The notes: generated from the letters alone by a model not told the origin. Counted from the first letter of the stretch, positions 33,454-40,996 are shown. The stretch: DNA of 64,000 bases from Streptomyces sp. MP131-18 (GCF_001984575.1 NZ_LZNS01000001.1:1228717-1292716); one strand, 5' to 3'. Translations and numbers: made by a program.

Positions 33454-35369
33454 CTCCCATCCCAGGCAGCCGACGAGCTGCCTTGGAGCATGAAGTCAAA
33501 GTCCAGGACGACTTGCGATTCTTTGTCTCGGGCGGACAGGAATTCGTTGGCGCCCAGGTGGAAGTCATTCCCCATAGTCGCCATCAGCTCCCGGCAGCGG
33601 ATCTCCACGAACCATGCGGCCATGACCGTGTCCGTGAGTCCTTTGGTCTCGGGGAACCATGCGCACAGCTGCTCCACGAAGGCGCGAACATGCTCCGATT
33701 GCGCCTGGCTCGGCAGCCGGATGAGGTTGCTGCCGTCCTGCCACCCCTCGAACAGCGTGGCCATGCTGGCTACGCCGAAATCGCTGTCCCACTTCTTCGC
33801 GTCGGTGTGGTGCGGAGAGATCAGGCAGCCGAGAGCCGCCAGGCGCTGACGGATCTCCCGGTCCTGCACGATGCTCATCTGGTACGCGTTGCGCTCCACA
33901 CGCCATTCCTGGATGCCGTACCGCTCGGTGAGGCGGAACATCTCCGCCCGCATCTCGTGCGGCGGCATAGCCCGCCGATTCACGATGTCCAGCACCCATC
34001 GTTCGCCAGTGCGGCGGTCCAGGCCCCACACCTGCATGGCGGTGAAGCCGGCGGCAGCGGGGTCCAGCCCCCCCAGAACGGTCAGGCCCTCCATCCCATG
34101 GCCGCGGTGCTGTGGTTGGCCGGCGAAGAGGCGCCCCGGGTAGCGGGCCCGATCGATGCAGCCAGTGACGGCGGCGACCTTGAATACGCTGTCGTCGCTC
34201 ACCTGGTCCTGCATGTAGACCATGGACCAGTTCCGCGGCGTCATCTTCGCCCGCTTGCGGGCAAGAGCCGGTCCATCCCACATCGGCCAGCGGCCGTCCT
34301 CGTCCGCCTGGACGAGCCTGCGGGCCGCGATGGTCACCGGCGCGCGGTTGGTCTTCGGCCAGAACGTCACCCAGTCCGCAGGGTCCTCGGCGTACTCCAG
34401 AACCGCGGGCTGAGTCAGGTAAGTCCAGGGGCTCGTGCCCTCGTTGTAATACTCCCCCTTGCGGATCTCGGAGTAGAGATCCTGCGATTCCAGCCGGGTG
34501 CCGATGAGCACCATCTTGCCGCCGACGTCGGCCACGCGGGACTGGACCTGGTTCTGAATCCAGTCGATCTGTTTCACGTAGTCCTGGTGATTCGTGTGGT
34601 CAACGCAGTCATCCATGATGACGAGGTCGGCGCGGGCGCCGTAGATGTGCCCCTTGATGCCCAGCGCCCAGACGGTCGGGTCCTTCTGGTCCGAGCTGCG
34701 GCCGTTCACGTAGATCTTGTCTGCCGTCCAGGCGGCGGCGCCCTCGCCGCCGTAGCCTCCGGCGGGGCCGAAGTCCTCCTGGAGGCTGGCGAACTGGTCG
34801 GACTCGGCCAGGCGCTCCTTGATGGCAAGCAGCATTTTGCGGGCCATCTCCTGTGTCTTGGAGACGATGACCACCCGGACGTTGGGGTCCTGGACGATGC
34901 GCCACACCGTGTACCCCACGGTGAATGTGGTGGTCTTTGAGCCCTCGGGCGGGGTGTTGATCAGCAACATGTCCGGGTCGTTCGCCTCGAACATCTGCCG
35001 CGGGTGCAGCTCGCGGGGCTCGCGGCCCTCCAGGAGGTCAAACCACTGCTGGTGGTGCCAGAACAGCTCGTTGCCCAAATACTTTTCCGAGAACTCCGGA
35101 AAGTCGGGAACCTCGGGCCTGGCCCCCTCCCTCTTCGCGGTCACGGCCGCCAGGGCGGCATCCGCCGCGGCGCGGAACTCGGAGTCGGACTTGCGGTAGT
35201 ACTCGTAGGTCTTGCGGACCTTGTTCACCGACTGGCACGCCTCAGCCACCGTGTAGCCGGTGCGGAGCATGGTAAGGATCGTCTTCTTCGCGTCGGCGGA
35301 AGACAGCCGGCTGGCCCGCCGGTCCCGGGAGGCAACTTTGCCTTCGGAGGGAAGTCTCACCCTCGCCAT
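33444..35369 (-). CDS. Large terminase subunit with N-terminal HTH-like part
   Basis: 641 residues from ATG 35,369. Residues 20-70 (S-S-A-D-A-K-K-T-I-L-T-M-L-R-T-G-Y-T-V-A-E-A-C) look like a small-terminase-type HTH fused in front. The ATPase has the variant Walker A P-P-E-G-S-K-T-T and Walker B D-L-V-I-M-D-D, then a motif-III-like L-I-G-T-R. The nuclease domain shows G-G-L-D-P-A, E-R-N-A-Y-Q and D-T-V-M-A-A-W-F. It cuts and pumps phage DNA into heads. Overlaps the endolysin by 10 bases. First gene of the late operon. Confidence 0.9.
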   Translation of the reverse strand: MARVRLPSEGKVASRDRRASRLSSADAKKTILTMLRTGYTVAEACQSVNKVRKTYEYYRKSDSEFRAAADAALAAVTAKREGARPEVPDFPEFSEKYLGNELFWHHQQWFDLLEGREPRELHPRQMFEANDPDMLLINTPPEGSKTTTFTVGYTVWRIVQDPNVRVVIVSKTQEMARKMLLAIKERLAESDQFASLQEDFGPAGGYGGEGAAAWTADKIYVNGRSSDQKDPTVWALGIKGHIYGARADLVIMDDCVDHTNHQDYVKQIDWIQNQVQSRVADVGGKMVLIGTRLESQDLYSEIRKGEYYNEGTSPWTYLTQPAVLEYAEDPADWVTFWPKTNRAPVTIAARRLVQADEDGRWPMWDGPALARKRAKMTPRNWSMVYMQDQVSDDSVFKVAAVTGCIDRARYPGRLFAGQPQHRGHGMEGLTVLGGLDPAAAGFTAMQVWGLDRRTGERWVLDIVNRRAMPPHEMRAEMFRLTERYGIQEWRVERNAYQMSIVQDREIRQRLAALGCLISPHHTDAKKWDSDFGVASMATLFEGWQDGSNLIRLPSQAQSEHVRAFVEQLCAWFPETKGLTDTVMAAWFVEIRCRELMATMGNDFHLGANEFLSARDKESQVVLDFDFMLQGSSSAAWDGRWN

Positions 35370-35910
35370 GCCGTCACCGTTACCTCCCGGGGCCCTGGGG
35401 GGCCCTCTGGGGGCCGCTCGCGGCGGCGAGGGTAACGGAGGTCGCACGCGTGTTCTAATCGCCTCAGAGAGGCGCACAGGGCCTCGGACTCAATAAGCGG
35501 AGGATTCTCCGCTTGGACTCTCGAAGGCGTGTTCGAGTAGGGTCGGTATCGCCGGGTTGAGCACGCTCCCCGGACCCCCGCTCGCACCGGGGAGTTCCCC
35601 GTCAGATGGGCGGTGGAACCGACGAAATTTCCAGTCGGCAGCGCAACGACCGACACCCCGGGATTGGAACCCCGAGAACCACGAGGGCCAGGCGTCCGGA
35701 GGTCGGAGCGCCGTGGCGGACATACACCAGACCTGAGCCCACATGCCGCGCTGAGCAGGAGTAACGCCCTGCTTCTCCCCCCAGAAGAGGGCTCCATGTT
35801 CCCGCCGGCACGGCGGGAGGAATCCGCGCCTCAGGCGCGCAGTAAAGGGCGGCTTCCAGGCCGCCCAGACCTCTCGCCCGACCGGGCGAAGGAGAGGGAA
35901 CAGGTTCCCC

Positions 35911-35969
35911 TTGGAGCCGCTTCCGGCGGCTCCAAAAGAAAAGAGAATAGGCGGCCCTTCAGGGCCGCC
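35911..35969. repeat. Two strong adjacent stem-loops
   Basis: TTGGAGCCGC (35,911-35,920) pairs with GCGGCTCCAA (35,926-35,935), and GGCGGCCCT (35,950-35,958) pairs with AGGGCCGCC (35,961-35,969). The A-rich spacer AAAGAAAAGAGAA between them would be a U/C-rich tract on the minus strand. They could act as a leader structure or terminator for leftward transcription, but the direction is unknown. Confidence 0.65.
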
Positions 35970-35996
35970 ATAAAGACTAGGGAGTTTGGGCGAGAT

Positions 35997-36019
35997 CAGT
36001 GAATGGATACCATTCACTG
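35997..36019. repeat. 10-bp palindrome, operator-like
   Basis: CAGTGAATGG (35,997-36,006) and CCATTCACTG (36,010-36,019) around ATA. The right arm overlaps the first arm of the 18-bp inverted repeat at 36,013-36,113, so both hairpins cannot form together. Could be a protein-binding dyad. Confidence 0.75.
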
Positions 36020-36113
36020 GAGCGAGCTACGAATTTAAAAACCTGGGGTCAAAGACCCCAGAAATAGGACATAGAGGGCCATAAAGAGCTACTACGTAGC
36101 TCGCTCCAGTGAA
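36013..36113. repeat. 18-bp perfect inverted repeat enclosing two hairpins
   Basis: TTCACTGGAGCGAGCTAC (36,013-36,030) is perfectly complementary to 36,096-36,113. The enclosed 65 bases contain CTGGGGTC/GACCCCAG (36,043-36,061, loop AAA) and GAGCTAC/GTAGCTC (36,086-36,102, loop TAC). The latter uses part of the right outer arm, so local and long-range pairings compete. No coding sequence lies inside. Possible packaging, origin or RNA-switch element. Confidence 0.8.
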
Positions 36114-36222
36114 ATTCAGGGGACTCTCCGACCAGCAGAAACATGCTGGCCATCGAGTCCGAATACATGTGGCCTACGGCCACAGAACACGTACATATAT
36201 GGGCTGGCCACAGGGCCAGCCC

Positions 36223-36270
36223 TATGCGTGTGCGCATACGCGCACGCATACGCGCGTACACGCGCGTGCG
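36223..36270. other. 48-base alternating pyrimidine-purine tract
   Basis: From T36,223 to G36,270 every step alternates pyrimidine and purine, with mainly CG, CA and TG steps, the composition that most favours left-handed Z-DNA. Shorter alternating runs lie at 36,188-36,201 and 36,388-36,405, with strong hairpins between them. Confidence 0.8.
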
Positions 36271-36890
36271 AATGGCTCGTTCCTCGCCGGATACACACAC
36301 CCCCGCTCAGCGGCGGGTGTGCAGAGGGAATGTCTCTGCCGTCCCTCCGGACGGCTCTTGTCCGGCCAGCACTCAGGCCGGACAGAACACGCGCATGCGT
36401 GCGCGAGGGCACCTCTGCCACCTTCCGCACACCAGAGCCGCGCTCTGGGGGCTCTCGAACGCCTGCACGCCCCTGTGGGGCTCTTGCAGACACCTTCCGG
36501 CACTGGGCAGCCACCTGCCCCTGGGAGAGCTTCTGATGGGCCCTCAGGGGCCTTCTGTGCCCCTGCCCGTGCTTCGGCCGTGCGCCGGTGCGCCCCTGAT
36601 GTCCCCTTGTGCCACGGAGGTGACACCTTGTGCCCCTGAGGGCGCATCCGTCACTTTGGGTAATTCCTCTCCGCAGCCTCTCCACAGGGCCGTCACGTCT
36701 GTGACCGGCATGAATGTGTCAAGGGGGCGTCCACCCAGTGGACATGTCAGCCCGTCAGAGTCACCACCGGTGATGGGGAATCGCGCGGAGACTCGGTCAT
36801 GAAGAAAACTGTGTGCATCGCACAACCTTTCGGGCGCAGCTCGTTGACCTGCGGTGGAGCATGATTTTTTGCGGCTTTACCAACTCTTGA

Positions 36891-36912
36891 CTTGACCGGG
36901 AACCCGGTCAAG
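36891..36912. promoter_or_regulatory. 10-bp dyad next to TTGAC boxes, operator/promoter candidate
   Basis: CTTGACCGGG (36,891-36,900) and CCCGGTCAAG (36,903-36,912) around AA. TTGACT starts at 36,887 and TTGACC at 36,892, both -35-like on the plus strand, and a T-run lies at 36,865-36,870. The position between divergent operons suits a repressor operator. No clear -10 box is seen. Confidence 0.5.
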
Positions 36913-37419
36913 CGAGAGGCTGTGGCCACTCCACCACGGAGCACCGCAACAGCGGAGGATGTGGGAGGTCCCGGGAGGTATCCGGTAACGGGTGCTGAAC
37001 AGAGGACATGCGGAGTCGACAACTTCAGGCACCCGCCTCACGGCGGGGAAGCGGCGGCCGGTGAGGCCAGAACATCACCGGGCAGGCATGCGGAGAGCAG
37101 CAGCGCGAGCGATCAACCTCCGGTGACCGGTTCTGAGCGGTGAACACACCCGCTCCCGGATCTCACCCGACGCGACGACCACCAAAGCCCCGTGCCTGAA
37201 TGCCACGGCCGTACGAGCGGCCTTAAGAGGCGTCCTGTCGGTGGGACCACCGATGGCGGTACGCCACTCGTCATGCAGGCAGGGAGAGTTGATGAACGGC
37301 GGGGCACACGCGGCTATCAACGTGAGGGGAAACCCAGAGCGATGCCACAGGGAGAGCGCGGACGCTACGGGGTACCGCGAAGAACCGTGCCAACGGAAGC
37401 CCATACCCATGTGGTGTAG

Positions 37420-37440
37420 AAACCCCTCACAAGGGGGTTT
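37420..37440 (+). promoter_or_regulatory. Leader hairpin before the small-gene operon
   Basis: AAACCCC (37,420-37,426) pairs with GGGGTTT (37,434-37,440). It lies 70 bases before the first gene of the operon. No T-run follows (CCACGAAAAATG), so it is more likely a leader structure than a terminator. Confidence 0.45.
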
Positions 37441-37488
37441 CCACGAAAAATGCCTAACACTCTCCCTGCCTGCTTGATGAGTTCATCG

Positions 37489-37512
37489 TGATCTTTTGGA
37501 GAGGGGATCATG
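37489..37512 (+). promoter_or_regulatory. Start-adjacent hairpin with the Shine-Dalgarno in its loop
   Basis: TGATC (37,489-37,493) and GATCA (37,506-37,510) flank a loop holding GGAGAGG. The stem runs into the A of ATG 37,510. The same design recurs at 38,103, 40,544 and 42,129. Confidence 0.65.
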
Positions 37513-38031
37513 AGCATGAGCATTGATGAGATTCTGGCGAGCGCGAGTGGCGAGCAGATCACCGAGGCTCGCGACTGGGCAAGCGACTGCCTGGGGATGG
37601 TCGGCGACACGGCAAGCGCCGAGCGCGCCGTCCGGTACGTGGAGAAGCACTATCCGGGCGGGTGGACGGCATTCGTCGCCGAATGCTGCAACTTTGTCAT
37701 TGGTGAACGCACCAATGAGATTGTCCACTCCGCGGGCCGCAGTCACTCGCGAGTGATCAACGGCGTGCGGTACCACTTCGCACGCTCCGCCGGGCGACTC
37801 CTCGTGCAGCGCGAGAATAGCCACACCGGTGAGTACGTCATGGTCCACGAATGGACTGCCCCGGAGACCCGGACGTACCTCGCGGCCAACGGCCACCGGA
37901 TGACGTATGCGATCATCCGGCATGATGTCGATGGTGAGCCGGTGCTCAGTCAGTGGGACGCGGAACACGCAGCCGACTGCCCGTGTCGCGACGTTGAGGA
38001 TGGCGCCCCTTGGGGCCTGCCCGACTGGTGA
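37510..38031 (+). CDS. Unknown phage protein, first gene of the small-gene operon
   Basis: 173 residues beginning MSMSIDEILASASGEQITEA. It includes D-W-A-S-D-C-L-G-M-V-G-D, V-E-K-H-Y-P-G-G-W-T-A-F and a Cys pair in A-D-C-P-C-R near the end. Highly charged, no membrane segment. Similar short proteins head early operons of Streptomyces phages and plasmids, but I cannot name the family. It follows the start-adjacent hairpin at 37,489. Confidence 0.75.
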   Translation: MSMSIDEILASASGEQITEARDWASDCLGMVGDTASAERAVRYVEKHYPGGWTAFVAECCNFVIGERTNEIVHSAGRSHSRVINGVRYHFARSAGRLLVQRENSHTGEYVMVHEWTAPETRTYLAANGHRMTYAIIRHDVDGEPVLSQWDAEHAADCPCRDVEDGAPWGLPDW

Positions 38032-38032
38032 C

Positions 38033-38098
38033 CCTGCCGGAGTATCGAGCGGCCCGCAACTGCCATTGCGGGCCGTTGGCTTGCTCTTACAGGGAGAG
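38033..38098 (+). repeat. Structured intergenic leader element, copy 1
   Basis: CCTGCCGG directly after the stop, outer arms GAGC/GCTC, stem GGCCCGCAA (38,051-38,059) and TTGCGGGCC (38,066-38,074), then CTTACAGGGAGAG. CCTG and CAGG at the ends can pair. It is the first of at least six copies with conserved ends and different stems. Confidence 0.8.
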
Positions 38099-38102
38099 CA
38101 CG

Positions 38103-38123
38103 TGATCTAGGAGAGGGATCATG
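38103..38123 (+). promoter_or_regulatory. Start-adjacent hairpin with the Shine-Dalgarno in its loop
   Basis: TGATC (38,103-38,107) and GATCA (38,117-38,121) around AGGAGAGG; the stem ends on ATG 38,121. Confidence 0.65.
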
Positions 38124-38363
38124 AGCGAAACCGACTACACCATTGTCATTGACAATGGTGACGGAGAGGCACCGTACCTGTACGTCGTGCGCGCTCCGTC
38201 ACTGACGACAGCGAAAATAATCGCTTGGGCGGAACACATCGGCGCCGGTGAGGCGGAGATGGACGATAGTGCCGTTCGGGTTCAGGATCACCTGTGTCAC
38301 GAGGGAACCCCTTCCGCTGCTGTGGGCTTTTGGAACGACTTGCGTGAAGGAGGCGCGGCGTGA
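38121..38363 (+). CDS. Unknown phage protein (80 aa)
   Basis: Begins MSETDYTIVIDNGDGEAPYL, a strand-turn-strand, then a helix with T-A-K-I-I-A-W-A-E-H and F-W-N-D-L-R-E. Preceded by leader copy 1 and a Shine-Dalgarno-in-loop hairpin; overlaps the next gene by 4 bases. Confidence 0.7.
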   Translation: MSETDYTIVIDNGDGEAPYLYVVRAPSLTTAKIIAWAEHIGAGEAEMDDSAVRVQDHLCHEGTPSAAVGFWNDLREGGAA

Positions 38364-38824
38364 ACTCATACATCGCGCTCAGGGCGCTTGAGGCGGCTGG
38401 CCTCAGCTGCACCGAAGCGCAGGCGGAGGCATTGCGCCAAATCGCGGAGCGCGGATTCTGGCCGAACCGCGCACTCGATAGGCGCGTAGTTCGTAACCTA
38501 CTGAGGGCAGAGCTGGTTGAGCCTTTCTGGTACAGAGGGCTCCGTCACCTTGAAGACTGCCTGCGCCTCACCCGCCGCGGGATGGCCGCTGTGGACCGCG
38601 CCAATCTATGGCCGTACGTCGCGGAGGTGGATAGCGACATGGGGTGCAGACAGGTAGGGAGTGCACCGCACCCGCGCGTGGCCGCTGAGCTGCTGTGGAA
38701 CCCCGCCCTGGCGGCAGGGCTCTATCAGAGCGATATGTCCGGCCACTTGAGGGACTTGGCCTTGGGCCACGCGGTGATGGCCGAGGATGGCACCACCTTC
38801 CGTGTCCGTCAGGCAACGGCCTGA
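38360..38824 (+). CDS. Possible winged-helix phage protein (154 aa)
   Basis: GTGA overlap with its neighbour. The order of short helices A-L-R-A-L-E-A-A-G-L-S-C-T-E-A-Q-A-E and R-R-V-V-R-N-L-L-R-A-E-L-V-E, followed by a strand R-L-T-R-R-G-M-A-A-V, looks like a winged helix. The remainder is unknown. DNA binding is inferred only. Confidence 0.65.
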   Translation: MNSYIALRALEAAGLSCTEAQAEALRQIAERGFWPNRALDRRVVRNLLRAELVEPFWYRGLRHLEDCLRLTRRGMAAVDRANLWPYVAEVDSDMGCRQVGSAPHPRVAAELLWNPALAAGLYQSDMSGHLRDLALGHAVMAEDGTTFRVRQATA

Positions 38825-38825
38825 C

Positions 38826-38888
38826 CCTGCCGGACCTGAGAGCCTACGGCCACGCCGTAGGCTCGACTGGCCTTACAGGGAGAGAGGG
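38826..38888 (+). repeat. Structured intergenic leader element, copy 2
   Basis: CCTGCCGG after the stop; 11-bp stem GAGCCTACGGC (38,840-38,850), loop CAC, GCCGTAGGCTC (38,854-38,864); CTTACAGGGAGAG before the start. Confidence 0.82.
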
Positions 38889-38893
38889 AGAGC

Positions 38894-39121
38894 ATGAGCG
38901 CTCTGGTTGACATGAACAACGAGTACGAGAGCCTGACTGGTGAAGAGGTCTACCTCTACGCCAGCACCCCGGGCGACAACCTGGGGACCCGCTACGTCTT
39001 CGTGGACGGCACGGTGTTCGGGCAGGCAAAGGCGGAGGGGTACATGCAGGCCCTGTTGGATGCCGCCAGGAAGGGCAAGAGCCACAGCGATGCGCGGCAG
39101 GCAGTGACACTGCCGCGCTGA
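38894..39121 (+). CDS. Unknown phage protein (75 aa)
   Basis: Begins MSALVDMNNEYESLTGEEVY. Beta-rich start, then A-E-G-Y-M-Q-A-L-L-D-A-A-R-K-G-K. A gene of its own transcript segment framed by leader copies 2 and 3. Confidence 0.68.
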   Translation: MSALVDMNNEYESLTGEEVYLYASTPGDNLGTRYVFVDGTVFGQAKAEGYMQALLDAARKGKSHSDARQAVTLPR

Positions 39122-39122
39122 T

Positions 39123-39180
39123 CCTGCCGGATCATCGGAGCCACGGGTCACCGTGGCTCCTGTTGGTCTTACAGGGAGAG
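39123..39180 (+). repeat. Structured intergenic leader element, copy 3
   Basis: CCTGCCGG; stem GGAGCCACGG (39,137-39,146), loop GTCA, CCGTGGCTCC (39,151-39,160); TTGGTCTTACAGGGAGAG. Confidence 0.82.
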
Positions 39181-39191
39181 GGAGACTGATC

Positions 39192-39410
39192 ATGAGCACG
39201 TACACGCTCGGAACGCCGGAGATGCTGGCCCACGTGATTCGTGAGCTGCCGGAGAGGTACGAAATGAGCCTCACCCCCACGGACATGGAGGTGATCGTCA
39301 CGGTCCTTGCCGCCCAGGCGGGATTCGTGGAGATCTCCGAGGACATGCAGGACAGGGCCGCGTCGATGTTCGCCAACATCGCCGAGATGCTGGGCATTGA
39401 GGGGGTCTGA
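39192..39410 (+). CDS. Unknown phage protein (72 aa)
   Basis: Starts at ATG 39,192 within TGATCATG. Helical: E-M-L-A-H-V-I-R-E-L-P-E-R, M-E-V-I-V-T-V-L-A-A-Q-A-G and M-F-A-N-I-A-E-M-L-G. Two bases separate it from the next gene. Confidence 0.66.
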   Translation: MSTYTLGTPEMLAHVIRELPERYEMSLTPTDMEVIVTVLAAQAGFVEISEDMQDRAASMFANIAEMLGIEGV

Positions 39411-39412
39411 TC

Positions 39413-39646
39413 ATGGGCGTTGAGTTCAGGGTGTGGAACGAGGGCGGCGATCTGCTGGGGGAGTTCGACAACCAAAACGATGCCGAAGCATTTGCCGAGC
39501 GAGAGCGTAAGGCGTGCTCTGCGAAGTGCGGAATGGGCGAAGATCGCGACCGTCTTTGCGGCGCCGTGAATCCGCACGGCATCTCCGTGCAGATCGTTGA
39601 GGACGGCCAGGACGTCACGGGGCACGACCACGGACAGTACCGCTAG
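39413..39646 (+). CDS. Unknown phage protein (77 aa)
   Basis: Beta-rich (E-F-R-V-W-N-E-G-G-D-L-L-G-E-F-D) then a helix with A-E-A-F-A-E-R-E-R-K-A and three Cys. No family recognised. Confidence 0.66.
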   Translation: MGVEFRVWNEGGDLLGEFDNQNDAEAFAERERKACSAKCGMGEDRDRLCGAVNPHGISVQIVEDGQDVTGHDHGQYR

Positions 39647-39703
39647 CCTGCCGGACCATCGGGCGCACACCTTGATGTGCGCCCCCTTGGTCTTACAGGA
39701 GAG
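39647..39703 (+). repeat. Structured intergenic leader element, copy 4
   Basis: CCTG/CAGG ends, inner GACCA/TGGTC helix, stem GGGCGCACA (39,661-39,669), loop CCTTGA, TGTGCGCCC (39,676-39,684), then CTTACAGGAGAG. It shows all three nested helices most clearly. Confidence 0.85.
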
Positions 39704-39714
39704 GACAGATCAGC

Positions 39715-39966
39715 ATGAGCACGAACATGACCGATGCGCAGCGCGAGGCGCTGGAGAGCGGACGCAACCGCGGATGGGACCACGCGAACTACTCGGAGAA
39801 CGTGACCGGAGAGGATGCGGACCCCCTTGCGGGCCCTTCGTCCCTGGACATTCCGGGGTACATCGCGAGGGATGCGGTGGACTTCTTCAAGTCCGGATGG
39901 GAGGAAGGCGTCCGTAACTATCTGGAGGGGCTGTCATCGGACGGAACGCCTCAGGATGACGACTGA
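39715..39966 (+). CDS. Unknown phage protein (83 aa)
   Basis: Begins MSTNMTDAQREALESGRNRG, then N-Y-S-E-N-V-T-G and S-L-D-I-P-G-Y-I-A-R-D-A-V-D-F-F; acidic tail D-D-D. Reads like a small soluble helical protein. Confidence 0.66.
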   Translation: MSTNMTDAQREALESGRNRGWDHANYSENVTGEDADPLAGPSSLDIPGYIARDAVDFFKSGWEEGVRNYLEGLSSDGTPQDDD

Positions 39967-39992
39967 CATCGGTCACCAGGGAGAAGCAAAAC

Positions 39993-40169
39993 ATGGAGAC
40001 CATCACCGCAACTGAACTCGCTCGCAACTCTCGCGTGATCATCGAGCGCGGCGAGCAGCCCTATCTAGTGGATGCGGTCGCCGACATGCCGAACGGCGCC
40101 GTCCGTGTCACCTATTCGTCTGGCGACACCATCGAGTACGCCGCCGACACCGAAGTGACGGTGCTCTGA
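39993..40169 (+). CDS. Small beta-rich phage protein (58 aa)
   Basis: ATG 39,993 after AGGGAGAAG. Strand pattern R-V-I-I-E-R-G-E-Q-P-Y-L-V-D-A-V and V-R-V-T-Y-S-S-G-D-T-I-E-Y, an SH3-like fold. Followed by a shortened leader (ACTGCCGTAGCGAGGGGAGAG) without a stem. Confidence 0.62.
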   Translation: METITATELARNSRVIIERGEQPYLVDAVADMPNGAVRVTYSSGDTIEYAADTEVTVL

Positions 40170-40196
40170 CGCACTGCCGTAGCGAGGGGAGAGGGA

Positions 40197-40436
40197 ATGA
40201 CCGAATGGAACGCGCCCCCGGGCAACGCCATCTGGTACGTGGAGGTCATTGCCGGTCGGGACGTGACTGACGCGGAGATTAACCCCACCCACCAGGTGGG
40301 CGAATGGTTGGGGACAGAAACAGAGAGCTTCGACGGATACACCATGCAGGAGGGGAGGCCGACCCTGGCGGAGCGTGACGAACTCCTTCCGGAGGGATGG
40401 GTTCGTATTGAGAGCACCGTGAAGCGCCTCCGTTAG
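40197..40436 (+). CDS. Unknown phage protein (79 aa)
   Basis: Begins MTEWNAPPGNAIWYVEVIAG; strand-rich with W-L-G-T-E-T-E and L-P-E-G-W-V-R-I. Between a degenerate leader and copy 5. Confidence 0.66.
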   Translation: MTEWNAPPGNAIWYVEVIAGRDVTDAEINPTHQVGEWLGTETESFDGYTMQEGRPTLAERDELLPEGWVRIESTVKRLR

Positions 40437-40437
40437 C

Positions 40438-40494
40438 CCTGCCGTAGCGACTTGGCCCCCGTACCCCCACGCGGGGGCCTTATCGCTGCTACAG
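40438..40494 (+). repeat. Structured intergenic leader element, copy 5
   Basis: CCTGCCG, outer TAGCGA (40,445-40,450) pairing with TCGCTGCTA (one bulge), stem GGCCCCCG (40,454-40,461) and CGGGGGCC (40,472-40,479), end TACAG. A second hairpin follows at 40,503-40,535 (AGAGGGTCCG / CGGACCCTCT). Confidence 0.8.
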
Positions 40495-40543
40495 CGCAGC
40501 ACAGAGGGTCCGGGATGGCAGTCCACGGACCCTCTGATCGAAC

Positions 40544-40573
40544 GACTCATGACCTTTGGAGAGGTGAGTCATG
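40544..40573 (+). promoter_or_regulatory. Start-adjacent hairpin with the Shine-Dalgarno in its loop
   Basis: GACTCA (40,544-40,549) and TGAGTC (40,565-40,570) enclose TTTGGAGAGG; ATG follows at 40,571. Confidence 0.68.
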
Positions 40574-40996
40574 AATGAGGGTAGCAAGGTCAACCTGACC
40601 AAGTGGCCTCACGAGCTGGTTACGACCAGCAACGACGCTTGGCACTCGGAGGGGATCACCAGCGTCACGGTCTATGCGACGGAGGGGTTGGCCGTGGCCG
40701 CCCTGGCGAAGCTCGGGAAGGCTACGCCGGGCAAGGGGGCGTTCGTTCGCTGTGCGCCCCAGTGGGAGGTCTCTCACGAGTGGGTTGACGCCTCTTGGCC
40801 CATGCTTCGGGTGACCGTACGTGGGCCCGGCTGGGCCCGTGACCGGGAGTTCAGCGCCAAGGCGGTTGGTCGCGCACGCAAGGTGGCGCGGGAGGACGGG
40901 TTGCGCGCGGCGCGCATCAGCTCCGGCGCGACGGTCACCGATCGTGGTGCTCGGGTTGAGCACCGATTCGTCTACGCAGTCCGGGCGGGTGAGTGA
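40571..40996 (+). CDS. Unknown phage protein (141 aa)
   Basis: Contains W-P-H-E-L-V-T-T-S-N-D-A-W-H-S-E-G, G-A-F-V-R-C-A-P-Q-W-E-V-S-H-E-W and R-A-R-K-V-A-R-E-D-G-L-R-A-A-R. Mixed alpha/beta with a basic helix. No family recognised. It has its own leader hairpins and overlaps the next gene by 4 bases. Confidence 0.7.
   Translation: MNEGSKVNLTKWPHELVTTSNDAWHSEGITSVTVYATEGLAVAALAKLGKATPGKGAFVRCAPQWEVSHEWVDASWPMLRVTVRGPGWARDREFSAKAVGRARKVAREDGLRAARISSGATVTDRGARVEHRFVYAVRAGE

Larger units (their letters stand above)
35370..37509. other. Gene-free, hairpin-rich region between the divergent late and early operons
   Basis: No frame on either strand over these 2.1 kb has believable protein composition. 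Instead it holds about 25 perfect or near-perfect stem-loops with arms of 5-18 bp. Examples are 35,495-35,514, 35,566-35,594, 35,847-35,866, 35,874-35,889, 35,911-35,935, 35,950-35,969, 36,168-36,184, 36,201-36,222, 36,338-36,355, 36,359-36,384, 36,432-36,448 and 36,505-36,520. It also holds alternating pyrimidine-purine tracts. The late promoter and the packaging (cos or pac) site are expected here. Stem sequences all differ, so this is not a simple repeat. Confidence 0.8.

Noticed and set aside
35630..35790. Possible tRNA on the minus strand (T-loop-like GGTTCCAATCCC)
   Set aside because: The T-loop has C at position 57, the T-stem breaks after three pairs and no matching acceptor or anticodon arm could be found.
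35490..36017. 175-residue minus-strand frame upstream of the terminase
   Set aside because: Composition is unlike phage proteins here (Trp, Arg and Pro in runs), there is no ribosome site, and the DNA is taken up by hairpins.
40169..40196. Seventh copy of the structured leader
   Set aside because: It has CTGCCGTAGCGA and GGGGAGAG but no stem, so it was treated as a degenerate form only.
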